Positions 1 through 8,036 of a stretch of 64,000 nucleotides of DNA are shown one piece after another. The stretch covers positions 1 through 64,000 of the forward strand of contig CAYVKA010000005.1 in assembly GCA_964451925.1 (NCBI GenBank), given 5' to 3'. The notes under the pieces are model-generated. The model searched no databases and was not told the DNA's origin. It saw only the letters and a program-made list of their open reading frames with translations. Position 1 is the first letter of the stretch; every line of letters begins with the position of its first letter. A program made the position numbers and the translations under genes. This stretch comes from Nevskia sp964451925. Lineage in GTDB: Bacteria; Pseudomonadota; Gammaproteobacteria; Nevskiales; Nevskiaceae.

Positions 1-827
1 TCACCGCCGACGTCGACAAGAAGCTGGCCCTGGCTTACGAGAAGGATCACAAGCCCGGTGCCGCCGCCGAGGTCTACGCGCGCCTGGCACAGCGCCCGGG
101 TGAAAGCGAGGACAACCGCCGCGATGCCGCCTGGCTTTCCGCAGCGCTGTATGACCAGGCGCAGCTCACCCAGCCCGCGCTGGCTGGCTACCAGTCCTAC
201 ATCAAGGCCTACGCGCAGCCGCTGGATCGCGGCATCGAGGCACGGCAGCGCCTGGCGACGCTGACGCTCGGTGACAGCACCCAGCACCAGCACTGGTTGC
301 ACGAGTTGATCAATGCCGACGCCGGCGCCGGCTCGGCGCGCAGCGAACGCAGCAAGCTGGCCGCAGCCCAGGCGCAGCTGGAACTGGGCCGCATCGACGC
401 GGCGGGCGCGCGCAGTGTCGCGCTCAACGCGCCGCTGGCCGCCAGCCTGGCGCGGCGCAAGCAGGCCACCGAAAGCGCCATCAGCGGTCTCAATGCGGCG
501 GCTGGTTATGGTTATGCCGAGGTCACCACCGCCGCCACGTATGAGATCGGCGCCGTCTACCGCGATTTCGGCCAGGCCCTGCTGGATTCCGAGCGCCCGG
601 CCAAGCTCAAGGGCGACGAGTTGGAGCAGTATCAGCTGCTGCTGGAGGAGCAGGCCGATCCGTTCGAGCAGAAAGCGATCGAGGCGCACCGCGCCAATCT
701 GCAGCGCTTCGGCCAGGGGGTGTGGAACGACTGGATCCAGAAGAGCGCCACGCAGCTGGCCGAACTGGCCCCGGCCCAATACGGCAAGAACGAGCAGCGC
801 GAGAACGCCTATGAAGCTCTTCGCTAA
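1..827 (+). CDS. Repeat-rich helical (TPR-like) protein, 5' end outside window
   Basis: The reading frame is open from base 3 to the TGA at 825-827, so about 274 C-terminal residues are visible and the start lies upstream. The protein is Ala/Leu/Gln-rich with recurring helix-turn-helix spacing (for example the stretch around 'QAQLELGRIDAAGAR'), as expected of TPR or TPR-like solenoids. No catalytic motif is visible. Its stop overlaps the start of the next gene by 17 bp, so it is in one operon with a TPR lipoprotein and an AgmX/PglI-type protein. In other proteobacteria such genes often accompany ExbB/ExbD-like motor genes, which would lie left of the window; that is inference. A scaffold or periplasmic role is likely, the exact function unknown. 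Confidence 0.6.
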   Translation, partial: TADVDKKLALAYEKDHKPGAAAEVYARLAQRPGESEDNRRDAAWLSAALYDQAQLTQPALAGYQSYIKAYAQPLDRGIEARQRLATLTLGDSTQHQHWLHELINADAGAGSARSERSKLAAAQAQLELGRIDAAGARSVALNAPLAASLARRKQATESAISGLNAAAGYGYAEVTTAATYEIGAVYRDFGQALLDSERPAKLKGDELEQYQLLLEEQADPFEQKAIEAHRANLQRFGQGVWNDWIQKSATQLAELAPAQYGKNEQRENAYEALR

Positions 828-1479
828 AGCCGGCACCGCCGCGCTGCTGCTGTTGCTGACGGCCTGCAGCGCTCCGGCGCCGCACTACTACGGCTCCCCG
901 CCGGCCGCGCCGGTGGCTCCGGCCGCAGCCGCCGCGCTCCCGGCGGCCAAGCCTGATCCGGCCAAAGGCGATCCGGAACAGCGCTTCCAGGCCGCGCTGA
1001 AGCTGATGAGGGAGCAGCAGCCGCAGGATGCCAAGGACGCGTTCGCCAAGCTGGCGCAGGACTTCCCGCAATATTCCGGCCCGCTCAACGATCTCGGCGT
1101 CTTGCAGGCGCAGGGCAAGCAGCGCGACGAAGCCATCGCCAGCTTCGCCCGCGCCATCGCCGCCAACGGCAGCAATGCCTTTGCCTACGGCTGGCTCGGT
1201 ATTCTCTATCGCGAGAGCGGCGACTACGCGCGCGCCGAACAGGCCTATCGCAAGGCCATCGAGCTGAAGCCGGATGATGCCGCCGCCCATCTCAACCTCG
1301 GCATCCTCTACGACCTGTACCTCAAGCGTCCTGGCGACGCGCTGGCACAGTACCGCCAGTACCAGAGCCTGGCCGGAAACGGCAACCTGATGGTGGGCGT
1401 GTGGATCAAGCAGCTCGAACTGAAGATGCAGCCGACCAGCGTGGCTTCGAGCGCCACCGCCGCTGGAGCCTTGCAGTGA
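811..1479 (+). CDS. TPR-containing lipoprotein
   Basis: A 222-residue protein. The N-terminus is a lipoprotein signal peptide: MKLFAK, a run of Leu, then the lipobox L-T-A-C with Cys at residue 19. A short Pro/Ala linker follows, then tetratricopeptide repeats: residues about 60-180 carry the TPR pattern, including 'AYGWLGILYRESGDYARAEQAYRKAIELKPDDA'-type units. The ATG lies inside the end of the upstream gene (17 bp overlap), and the stop overlaps the next start as GTGA, so translational coupling on both sides is likely. The expected location is membrane-anchored in the periplasm. A protein-protein interaction adaptor role in the same complex as its neighbours is inferred; no enzyme signature is seen. 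Confidence 0.75.
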   Translation: MKLFAKAGTAALLLLLTACSAPAPHYYGSPPAAPVAPAAAAALPAAKPDPAKGDPEQRFQAALKLMREQQPQDAKDAFAKLAQDFPQYSGPLNDLGVLQAQGKQRDEAIASFARAIAANGSNAFAYGWLGILYRESGDYARAEQAYRKAIELKPDDAAAHLNLGILYDLYLKRPGDALAQYRQYQSLAGNGNLMVGVWIKQLELKMQPTSVASSATAAGALQ

Positions 1480-1835
1480 AGCGCCGTCGCGCAATGTTGC
1501 TGGCCGGCCTGCTGCTGGCCGTGGCGTGTTCCGCCGCCGGTGCCGGTTCGTCCAAAGCGCCGGCCGCCGCCGGCCCGTCCGAGACGCCGGCGGTGGACAC
1601 CATGAAGCAGGCGCAAGCCGGCGAGGGGGGCACCACCATCGTCGGCGAGCGTGATTCGGAAGTCGGCCTGTATCTGACGCCGTGGAAAGAGGAGCACGCC
1701 GACAATATCGATCCTCCGCCCAGCCTGCTTGACGAGCCGCCGCAGCCGCTGGACGCGCACAGCTTCGCGCAGCATTTGCGCGATGCCGCCACGATCAGTG
1801 CCTACCGGCGCGAATTGCGCCTGCCCAACCGCTGA
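1476..1835 (+). CDS. Small exported protein of unknown function
   Basis: A 119-residue protein from a GTG start that overlaps the upstream stop (GTGA). The alternative is the ATG at 1494, but GTG gives the basic n-region KRRR ahead of a hydrophobic core. The signal ends near 'LAVACSAAG', which could be a weak lipobox (A-V-A-C) or a Sec cleavage site. The mature part is Ala/Pro-rich, then has a conserved-looking acidic segment, 'YLTPWKEEH' followed by 'DPPPSLLDEPP'. I do not recognise the family. Position between a TPR lipoprotein and an AgmX/PglI protein suggests it is a periplasmic accessory of the same envelope system. Confidence 0.55.
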   Translation: MKRRRAMLLAGLLLAVACSAAGAGSSKAPAAAGPSETPAVDTMKQAQAGEGGTTIVGERDSEVGLYLTPWKEEHADNIDPPPSLLDEPPQPLDAHSFAQHLRDAATISAYRRELRLPNR

Positions 1836-1847
1836 TCGGGGCGCGCC

Positions 1848-2786
1848 ATGTCCACCTATGCCGCGCCGGTTCATCTCATCCGCTGGGACAGCTGGATTCT
1901 TGCTGATGAAGCGGATCGCAGGTTTCGCCGTATCTGCGCCGCTACTGCGGCGCCGCTGCTGACGCTGGCCTTGTTGCTCACTCTGTGGCAGCTGCAGCAG
2001 CCGCCGACCGTGCCGAAGCCGTCGCCGCCTCCCAAGCGCTATGTCGAGCTGTTGCCGCCGAAGATGCTGGCCCGGACGCAGCCGCAGCCGGAGGCGCAGA
2101 AGAGCAAGCCCAGGGCGCCATCGCACAGTGAGCAGGCGCGTGCCGCGGCGCAGCCAGCGGCCGCCCCGAGCGCGCGCGAGGTGGCACAGCACTCGGGCCT
2201 GCTGCAGCTGCGCGACCAGCTGGTCAGTCTGCGCAGCCAGTCGCTCGGTGCCTTGGGCAGCCAGCATCTGGTTTCGACGGCGGCGAGCAGCGATACCCGC
2301 ACCAGCGCACTCTATGCGAATGGGCTTGCCGGCGGCGCGGCCGCCACCAGCGGCGGCATAGGCGCCGGTGGCAGCGTCAGCGCGGGGCAGGGCGGCACCG
2401 CTTTGGGTGCGCGCCGCACCGGGGGTGTGCAAGGGGCGCTGGCCGGCTTGGGCGGTGGCCCCGGTGCGGCGGCGGGCAACGGTCGCGGCGCCAGCCGCAG
2501 CCTGGCCGAAATCCAGGAAGTGTTCGACCGCAACAAGGCGCCGATGGTCGCCATCTATAATCGCAGTGCCAGGCAGACGCCGGGTATGGACAGCGGCCGG
2601 ATCGTGCTCAGCCTGCTGATTGCGCCGGATGGATCGGTGACCAGTTGCAGCATCGTTTCGAGCAGCTTCAACAGTCCCGAGCTTGAGCAGAAAATCCTGG
2701 CCCGCGTCCGCCTGCTCAACTTCGGCGCCAAGAACGTGCCGCCTTTCAGCTATCCGAACTATCCGATCAGTTTTGTGGCTTCGTGA
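1848..2786 (+). CDS. AgmX/PglI C-terminal domain protein (TonB-like energy transducer)
   Basis: A 312-residue protein with TonB-like architecture: a cytoplasmic N-terminus of about 33 residues, one membrane helix (about 34-49, Leu/Thr-rich), a Pro/Lys-rich periplasmic stretch, a Gly/Ala-rich low-complexity middle (about 155-220), and a conserved C-terminal domain of about 90 residues beginning near 'RSLAEIQEVFDRNK' and including 'DGSVTSC' and 'ELEQKIL'. That C-terminal domain resembles the AgmX/PglI family named from Myxococcus gliding proteins, which is widespread beside ExbB/ExbD/TolQ-type motors. It likely couples proton motive force to an outer-envelope process; the substrate is unknown. 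It is the last gene of its operon and is followed by a terminator-bearing non-coding region. Confidence 0.75.
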   Translation: MSTYAAPVHLIRWDSWILADEADRRFRRICAATAAPLLTLALLLTLWQLQQPPTVPKPSPPPKRYVELLPPKMLARTQPQPEAQKSKPRAPSHSEQARAAAQPAAAPSAREVAQHSGLLQLRDQLVSLRSQSLGALGSQHLVSTAASSDTRTSALYANGLAGGAAATSGGIGAGGSVSAGQGGTALGARRTGGVQGALAGLGGGPGAAAGNGRGASRSLAEIQEVFDRNKAPMVAIYNRSARQTPGMDSGRIVLSLLIAPDGSVTSCSIVSSSFNSPELEQKILARVRLLNFGAKNVPPFSYPNYPISFVAS

Positions 2787-2839
2787 TTTCAAGTTTCGTG
2801 CGGTGATTGGCATCATCGCTCAAAACATGGCATGTAGAT

Positions 2840-2848
2840 TGCTATAAT
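2840..2848 (+). promoter_or_regulatory. Extended -10 promoter element for a non-coding transcript
   Basis: TGCTATAAT gives a perfect TATAAT hexamer (2843-2848) preceded by the extended -10 TGn. No good -35 is visible 17 bp upstream, which an extended -10 tolerates. The predicted start, about 2855, is just ahead of two strong hairpins and a T-run, with no good coding frame in between. In this GC-rich genome such an AT-rich consensus hexamer is unusual and probably real. Confidence 0.6.
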
Positions 2849-2854
2849 TGATTC

Positions 2855-2943
2855 TGACACGAAGCGGACCATGAGGTCCGCTTCCGCAGGACACCGACGT
2901 CCACGTGAACGGCACCGTTGCCGCCAGCGTGGACGTTTTTTTT
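2855..2943 (+). ncRNA. Putative small RNA (about 89 nt)
   Basis: The predicted transcript runs from the extended -10 promoter to a T-run. It contains a perfect 10-bp hairpin with an ATGA loop (2861-2884) and a second hairpin with a 9-bp stem (2897-2905 pairing with 2928-2936), immediately followed by eight T. The loop of the second hairpin contains a further short palindrome (AACGGCACCGTT). No ribosome binding site with a credible frame is present. I do not recognise an Rfam family. It could be a stand-alone sRNA, or the terminator could also serve the upstream AgmX operon, which ends 110 bp earlier. Confidence 0.45.
2897..2943 (+). terminator. Rho-independent terminator
   Basis: A perfect 9-bp stem, ACGTCCACG/CGTGGACGT, with a structured 22-nt loop, followed directly by eight T (2936-2943). 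It would end both the putative sRNA and any read-through from the upstream operon. Confidence 0.75.
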
Positions 2944-3069
2944 GTTTCGCGGTTTTGCACTCGGCAGTTGCCGCGCCGATGAGGGACGTTTTGAACCGGG
3001 ACGATTGAATTCACCGCTTTCCCCGCAGCGCCAGAGCTGGTTTTGCCCCCACAGTCTCTGGTTACTTGG

Positions 3070-3107
3070 CTGCGGCGTGCTCACAAGGCGCGCCGCAGCT
3101 TTCTTTT
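3070..3107 (+). terminator. Second terminator-like hairpin before the transglycosylase gene
   Basis: CTGCGGCG (3070-3077) pairs with CGCCGCAG (3091-3098), followed by CTTTCTTTT. It lies 127 bp after the first terminator. The 2944-3069 stretch between them has no credible gene but has local pairing (CCAGAG with CTCTGG), so it may be part of a second structured transcript or simply a leader region. Confidence 0.5.
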
Positions 3108-3152
3108 GATTTCTGGTGCGGTGCATCCGGCATCTGCGGAGTTGGAATTCGC

Positions 3153-4163
3153 ATGACCAGATTCTTGGATGATCATGAGGCGGAGCTTCATCCGGCATGG
3201 ACCGCGGCGCCGCCGATACCGGGCGTGTGGCGCGTGCCGATGCTCGGCCTGTTGATGCTTCTGATGCTGCTGGGGGCGGCCTTGCTGCCGTCGATGAAAC
3301 AGGCAGTCGCAGCGTTCGCCAATCCCGGTATCAAGGATGATCTGGGCATCGAGCTGTCCGACGGGCGCCGGCTGAGCTGCGAACGCTGCCGCAGATGGAT
3401 CACCAGCCTTCAGCACCGCGCCCTGCCGGCTGAAACGGGGCGTCCGGCCGTGGTGTCCCCGCCGGGCCGGAAATCGCCACCGAAGCCGGTTGCAACCGCG
3501 AGGAGAGAGCCCGAATGGCCAGTCCGCGCCTTGGCTCACAGTGTGCCGCGTCGTTCCGGTGGTGCGGGCTTTGGCGCCGACTTCGAGGTGCTGTTGCCGC
3601 GCTATCGGGGTGATTTCGAGCGGGCGGCGCAGCGCAATGGACTCGATTGGCGTCTCCTTGCCGCCGTCGGCTACCAGGAGTCGCGCTGGAATTCACAGGC
3701 CGAAAGTCCCACAGGCGTGCGCGGCTTGATGATGTTGACCACCGACACCGCCCATGGCCTGGGCGTGAATCGCGAAGATGCGGCGCAGAGCATTGCCGGC
3801 GCCGGCCGTTTGCTGCAAAGCCTGTTTGAGCAGCTGCCGCCGCAGATCCACGAGCCGGACCGGACCGCAATGGTGCTTGCCGCCTACAATCAGGGCATAG
3901 GCCACCTGCTTGACGCGCGGGATGTTGCAGTCAATCTGGGTGGCGATCCCGATCGGTGGTCCGATGTGCGGATGGCTTTGCCGTTGCTGAGCGATGTGGA
4001 ATGGCAGAAAACCACCAAGTACGGCTTTGCCCGCGGCGCCGAAGCCGTGGCCTTCGTCGATAGCGTGCGCGCCTACTACAACCGGCTGACCGCGATGACC
4101 CAATCCGGCGCGCTGCGCAAGACGCATGCTTCATCCGGCGGCAATCGCAGCACGGTCCAATGA
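3153..4163 (+). CDS. Membrane-anchored lytic transglycosylase (SLT domain)
   Basis: A 336-residue protein from the ATG at 3153; the frame is open further upstream, but this start gives a short cytoplasmic tail and then a strong transmembrane helix (about 29-46, Leu/Met-rich). A linker of about 100 residues follows, then a C-terminal SLT domain with the catalytic-Glu context 'YQESRWN', the 'GLMMLT.DTA' motif and 'AAYNQGIGHL'. This is the MltF/Slt family pattern: cleavage of the MurNAc-GlcNAc bond of peptidoglycan with 1,6-anhydro product. It stands alone, following the terminators and facing the convergent P450 gene. Which Mlt class it belongs to is not certain. Confidence 0.8.
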   Translation: MTRFLDDHEAELHPAWTAAPPIPGVWRVPMLGLLMLLMLLGAALLPSMKQAVAAFANPGIKDDLGIELSDGRRLSCERCRRWITSLQHRALPAETGRPAVVSPPGRKSPPKPVATARREPEWPVRALAHSVPRRSGGAGFGADFEVLLPRYRGDFERAAQRNGLDWRLLAAVGYQESRWNSQAESPTGVRGLMMLTTDTAHGLGVNREDAAQSIAGAGRLLQSLFEQLPPQIHEPDRTAMVLAAYNQGIGHLLDARDVAVNLGGDPDRWSDVRMALPLLSDVEWQKTTKYGFARGAEAVAFVDSVRAYYNRLTAMTQSGALRKTHASSGGNRSTVQ

Positions 4164-4219
4164 CGGGGATCAAACGAGTTGTTGGAGAAGCATCCTCGCC
4201 ATGCGCCGTGACGCATCGG

Positions 4220-5587
4220 TCAATGCCGCAATCCCTTCACCCGCACCCTGAAACTCATCGCTGGGCCCGGCGTGGGCGCCATCTTGGTCTTGAGTTGGTA
4301 GTCCGGCGGGTCCAGTTCCAGCTCGTACAGGTGGAATAGCCGGGCCATCGACAGCGCCAGCTGCACCTCCGCCAGCGTCTTGCCCAGGCAGGTGTGCGGG
4401 CCGCGGCCGTAGGGCGAATAGGCGCCCGGCTGCATGTGCTCGGCGCGCGGCTTCTCGTAGCGGTCGACGTCGAACTTCGCCGCCTCGGGGTAGTATTCGT
4501 CCATGAAGTGCGGCACCACGGCGCTGACGTAGAGCATGTCGCCCTTGCGGATGGGGTGTCCCTCGAACTCGAAGTCCTGCACCACGGTGCGAATCTGCGC
4601 CACGGCGATGGGGTAGAGCCGCATGCTTTCCATGATGGCGCCGTTGAGCACCGGCAGGTTCCTGAGCAGGTTGTCCTCGTCGAGCGGGCCCGCGGCAAAC
4701 AGCGCGTCGACTTCCTGGTGGATGCGCGCCAGCACCTCGGGGTGCTTGAGCACCATGTAGATGGTGACGGCGGTGGTGTTGGCCACCGTATCGAGGCCGG
4801 CGACATAGGGGCCAGTGACGGCGACGATCAGGTCATTGGTCGGCAGGACCGACGGATCCTTCGCATGCGCGGCCATGATGTCGTCGATCAGGTTCATCTT
4901 CTCGTCCGGCACCTGGCCGACACGCTGCTTCGCCTCCTCGATCATGCGGTGACCCAGTTCGACCACGCGCGCCTTGGCGCGGCGGTACTCCGGCGCCCAC
5001 AGGTAGAACCTCGGCCTTTGCCGCGTCACCAGCACATTGAGGATGTAGAGGATGGCGGTGCGGATGTCGCGGATGTACTCGACCGGGGTGGCGCCGGTCA
5101 GCAGCGGCCCCAGTGTGCCCACCGCCATGTACTGCATTGCCTGCACCACCGGCACGCGCGCGCCGGGCCGCCAGTCGCGGGCGTAGACCTTGTCGAGGAT
5201 CTGCACCAGCTCGTCGTAACGGCCTTTCACCGATTCCTTCGAGTAGCCGCGGCGCATGATGTCGCGCAACTGCTTGTGTGATTCGCCGTCCTCGCTGACC
5301 AGAGCGCGCTTGGCGCCGTACTCGGTGAGCAGGCCTTCCCAGAACTGGCGCGAGCGCAGGCAGTCCTTGCCGGTGCGCGAGCCCAGCAGGTTGGCGGCCT
5401 CGACGCCGGCCAGCAGCAGGTAGCTCTGATTCAGAATGCGCATCTCGCACACCGGGCCGTACTTGCGGTAGCACTCGACGAAGAAGCGCACCGGGTCGCC
5501 GGTGAGGGAGAACAGGCTGCCGATCAGGGGCAGGCCCGGCACCTTGGGGATGGCGCGCGGGGCAGGTATGGAAGGGGCGGTGGACAT
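4220..5587 (-). CDS. Cytochrome P450
   Basis: A 455-residue P450. Visible signatures: I-helix oxygen-binding motif 'AGLDTVAN' (family pattern A/G-G-x-D/E-T), K-helix E-x-x-R as 'ESMRL', and the haem loop 'YGRGPHTCLG' with the thiolate ligand Cys400. The loop has Tyr where Phe is usual. No N-terminal membrane anchor is present, so it should be soluble and need external ferredoxin/reductase partners, none of which is adjacent. It is the last gene of a probable TetR-DUF2834-P450 operon on the minus strand, 78 bp after the DUF2834 gene. Substrate unknown; lipids, terpenes or xenobiotics are plausible. Confidence 0.88.
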   Translation of the reverse strand: MSTAPSIPAPRAIPKVPGLPLIGSLFSLTGDPVRFFVECYRKYGPVCEMRILNQSYLLLAGVEAANLLGSRTGKDCLRSRQFWEGLLTEYGAKRALVSEDGESHKQLRDIMRRGYSKESVKGRYDELVQILDKVYARDWRPGARVPVVQAMQYMAVGTLGPLLTGATPVEYIRDIRTAILYILNVLVTRQRPRFYLWAPEYRRAKARVVELGHRMIEEAKQRVGQVPDEKMNLIDDIMAAHAKDPSVLPTNDLIVAVTGPYVAGLDTVANTTAVTIYMVLKHPEVLARIHQEVDALFAAGPLDEDNLLRNLPVLNGAIMESMRLYPIAVAQIRTVVQDFEFEGHPIRKGDMLYVSAVVPHFMDEYYPEAAKFDVDRYEKPRAEHMQPGAYSPYGRGPHTCLGKTLAEVQLALSMARLFHLYELELDPPDYQLKTKMAPTPGPAMSFRVRVKGLRH

Positions 5588-5665
5588 GGGAATGTTCCTG
5601 GTACGGCGGGAGCCATCCCGCCTGTCGCGGAGGGCAGGATGACCCCCGCCTGCGTGGATGCAGCC

Positions 5666-6112
5666 TTACCTGCCGGCCTTGAGCCAGCGGACCTGCCGCT
5701 CCTGCGCCGCCAGGTACAGGCCCATGGCGAAGCCGAAGCTGGTGAACAGGCTCAGCACGAAGTAGATCCAGGGCTGCTTCAGCCCGCGTCTCGGCCCGTC
5801 AATGATCGTCCACAGCGGGAACAGGAAGACGTTGGCGGTGATCAGATCCTGCGAGCCAGAGCCGGCAGCGGGGTTGGTGAACAGCTTCCTGGTGTAATCG
5901 ATCCAGCCGGCCTGGGCCGGATCGGCCATGACGTACTCGATGTTGAAGTGCCAGCCGATGCAGACCGAGGTGACGGCAATGAGGTAGTACAGTGCCTCGA
6001 GGAACGAGACGCGCGCTCCGCTCCATCCCGGCTTGTACAGGTAGGCGTTGAACCAGAAGAACAGGACCAGGCAGAACAGGCCCAGTCCGGCGTGGATCAG
6101 CAGTGACATCAT
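5666..6112 (-). CDS. DUF2834-type integral membrane protein
   Basis: A 148-residue hydrophobic protein with three or four predicted membrane helices: about 5-25, 36-54, 90-106 and 116-136. The central motif 'FTNPAAGSGSQDLITANVF' and the following 'PLWTIIDGPRRGLKQPW' match the pattern I associate with DUF2834 proteins. It lies between a TetR regulator (38 bp upstream) and a P450 (78 bp downstream), all on the minus strand, so it may serve the P450 pathway, for instance in lipid-substrate handling. No catalytic residues are evident, and the function of the family is not established. Confidence 0.65.
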   Translation of the reverse strand: MMSLLIHAGLGLFCLVLFFWFNAYLYKPGWSGARVSFLEALYYLIAVTSVCIGWHFNIEYVMADPAQAGWIDYTRKLFTNPAAGSGSQDLITANVFLFPLWTIIDGPRRGLKQPWIYFVLSLFTSFGFAMGLYLAAQERQVRWLKAGR

Positions 6113-6150
6113 GACGGCTCTCCTCCGTGGTCACATTTTTTTGGGTGCCG

Positions 6151-6876
6151 CTATTTCTGGCGTGCCTGCGCTCCGGCGTTCACGGCCGCCAGCCACGGCA
6201 AGGTCTCGCCGCGCCGCGCGGCGATGCCGGCGACCAGGGCGTCGAGGGATTCCTGCCATTGCCGCGGATCGATGCGCAGATAGGCGGGCAGGGCGCTGCG
6301 CACCAGCGGCAGCTCGTGCGGTGCGCGGCGTGCCAGTGCTGCGCGGATCGAGGTCTCGTGCGAGGCGCCGCCGCTGTAGCCGGACTTCATCGCGGTGGCG
6401 CTGACCGCCGCGCCGATCGCCAGCATGGCGACCGCGTGATGCACGCGGATGCCCTCCGCCGGTTCGAAGCCGTGCGGGGTTAGCGCGGCGAGGAACTGCT
6501 CGACGAAATCCATTTCGCCGTCCGGCCCCAGGGTGCCGTTCATCACCTCGCAGATCAGCTGCGGCTCGGCCACAAACAGCTCGACCATGCCATGGGCGCA
6601 GTTCTTGACCACGTCGGACCAGTGGGTGGCGGCGCCAGCCGGTTGCTGGCGGCGCACGGTCAGCTGGATCGCGGCCAGCTTCACGATTTCATCGCGGTTG
6701 TGGACGTGGCGATACAGCGCCGGCACGGTGACGCCCAGGCGGCTCGCGACCTCGGCCAGGGTGACGCGCGACAGGCCGATCTCGATGGCCGCAGCAACGA
6801 TGCCTTCCGCGCTGACGCGCGGCGGGCGGCCGCGGGCGGAAGTGGTGGTGCGTCGGCGCAATGCGAGTCCGGCCAT
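6151..6876 (-). CDS. TetR/AcrR family transcriptional regulator
   Basis: A 241-residue protein. The N-terminal helix-turn-helix is clear: 'GIVAAAIEIGLSRVTLAEVASRLGVTVPALYRHVHNRDEIV', the canonical TetR_N pattern with the Y-R-H-V recognition end. The C-terminal ligand domain has no recognisable subclass. It is the first gene of an operon with DUF2834 and P450 genes and probably represses that operon until a ligand, likely a P450 substrate or product, binds. An AT-rich dyad lies just upstream (6897-6927), where an autoregulatory operator would be expected. Confidence 0.85.
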   Translation of the reverse strand: MAGLALRRRTTTSARGRPPRVSAEGIVAAAIEIGLSRVTLAEVASRLGVTVPALYRHVHNRDEIVKLAAIQLTVRRQQPAGAATHWSDVVKNCAHGMVELFVAEPQLICEVMNGTLGPDGEMDFVEQFLAALTPHGFEPAEGIRVHHAVAMLAIGAAVSATAMKSGYSGGASHETSIRAALARRAPHELPLVRSALPAYLRIDPRQWQESLDALVAGIAARRGETLPWLAAVNAGAQARQK

Positions 6877-6896
6877 TGCCGCAGAACCTTTCGATC

Positions 6897-6927
6897 ATTA
6901 ATTAATCTATTTCACAAATTAATTAAT
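6897..6927 (-). promoter_or_regulatory. Candidate TetR operator / AT-rich promoter
   Basis: ATTAATTAAT occurs twice (6897-6906 and 6918-6927) separated by 11 bp. The unit is self-complementary, so the pair reads as both direct and inverted repeat. It sits 21 bp upstream of the TetR start in an AT-rich pocket within a GC-rich region. Confidence 0.4.
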
Positions 6928-7120
6928 TAAATTAGCCAATGCAAGCCAGGCAAATACCAGGGCTAGTTCATGTGTGCTCAAACCATTGAATAATAACGTG
7001 ATAAAGATGCGTGCCCGGCTCGCCCTGCGATGCTGCCGACGAGGTTGCACCCGGCGTGGTTGGGGTCCATCAGTCTCATGGAAAATGCTCCCTTGCGCGC
7101 GTTCCGGCAGCCCCCCGCTG

Positions 7121-7150
7121 AAAAAAGGGGGCGGGCCATGCCCGCCCCCT
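7121..7150 (-). terminator. Rho-independent terminator of the GDSL esterase gene
   Basis: On the minus strand a GC-only stem of about 10 bp (GGGGGCGGGC pairing across a CATG-centred loop) is followed by six T (7121-7126). It starts within 5 bp of the esterase stop codon. Confidence 0.85.
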
Positions 7151-7154
7151 GATC

Positions 7155-8036
7155 TCAGTAACCCAGCTTCGCTCGCAGCTGTGCCGCCGCGTTCCTGGTG
7201 CCGTAGAGGTTGGGGTGGACCGGAGTCACGACTTGTCCGGCATCGGTGGGGTTGAAGCCTTCCACCCAGCGCACACCGCTCGGCTCGCACATGTCGTGAC
7301 CCACGCTCGAGGTGTAGGTATCGACGAACTCCACGCCGTTGGCGGCAGCAGCGTTCGCCAGCGCCTGGTTGAGCAACTGGTTGACATGGTCCAGGTATGG
7401 CACGTCGCCCGCGGCGATGGTGACGCCGTAGTTGAAGTAGCAGCTGGTAGTGGCGTACTGCGGCAGCAGGTCGGGATAGCCAACGACCAGGATGCGTGCG
7501 CCCGGCGCCTGCTGGCGTGCCTGCGCGACGACGGCCGCGACCTTGGTCTGCACTGCGGCGGCGTTCTGCACGCTCTGGTCCGTGCCCCCCGCGGTGTAGA
7601 CCGCCTTGCAGGGCGCGCCGTAGGGATCGGCTGCCCCCAGCGGGGCGCAGACTGCCACGTACTCGCCCAACGAAAAGTCGTTGCCGCCGATGCTGATCGT
7701 GACGACCTGCGCACCCAGTCCAACCGCGTTGAGCTGCGGTGAGTTGAAGCCGTCGCCGGCGAATTGCGGCTGGGTCATGTTGGCGACCACCGCTCCGCCG
7801 CAGCTGACGTCGGTCAGCGCCATGCCGGTCGCCTGGGCGACCAGGCGCGGATAGTTCTGGCCCGAGCGGTCGCAGCCAAGCGGCGTCCCGTAGGGAACCA
7901 GCGAGCCCGAGGCATCGGGCACCAGCGGTGCCGATGTGTATGAATCGCCAAGCGCCACGTAGGAAACCGCGGCATGCGCCGGCGCTGTCAGCAATGCTCC
8001 GGCTGCCAGGCACGGCAGCCATATCCTGATGCTCAT
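7155..8036 (-). CDS. Secreted SGNH/GDSL hydrolase (esterase/lipase)
   Basis: A 293-residue protein with a Sec signal peptide (about 1-22, ending AHA-AVSY). Block I is 'ALGDSYTS' with nucleophile Ser32; block II Gly is in 'SCGGAVVANM'; block III is 'IGGNDFSLG' with the oxyanion Asn; the C-terminal block V has His in 'TPVHPNLYG'. This is the layout of secreted SGNH lipases/esterases of the Streptomyces type, with several Cys that could form disulphides. It should hydrolyse ester bonds of lipids or polymers outside the cytoplasm. It is divergent from the AraC regulator gene with 143 bp between starts, which suggests control by that regulator. Confidence 0.88.
   Translation of the reverse strand: MSIRIWLPCLAAGALLTAPAHAAVSYVALGDSYTSAPLVPDASGSLVPYGTPLGCDRSGQNYPRLVAQATGMALTDVSCGGAVVANMTQPQFAGDGFNSPQLNAVGLGAQVVTISIGGNDFSLGEYVAVCAPLGAADPYGAPCKAVYTAGGTDQSVQNAAAVQTKVAAVVAQARQQAPGARILVVGYPDLLPQYATTSCYFNYGVTIAAGDVPYLDHVNQLLNQALANAAAANGVEFVDTYTSSVGHDMCEPSGVRWVEGFNPTDAGQVVTPVHPNLYGTRNAAAQLRAKLGY

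Noticed and set aside
2855..3107. 6S RNA, tmRNA or SRP RNA
   Set aside because: I could not match the characteristic conserved segments or overall fold of any of these; only a generic small-RNA call is supported.
4394..5281. Plus-strand open frame within the P450 gene
   Set aside because: Antisense to a P450 with intact haem, I-helix and K-helix motifs; composition is rich in His, Asp and Val from reverse-complement codons.
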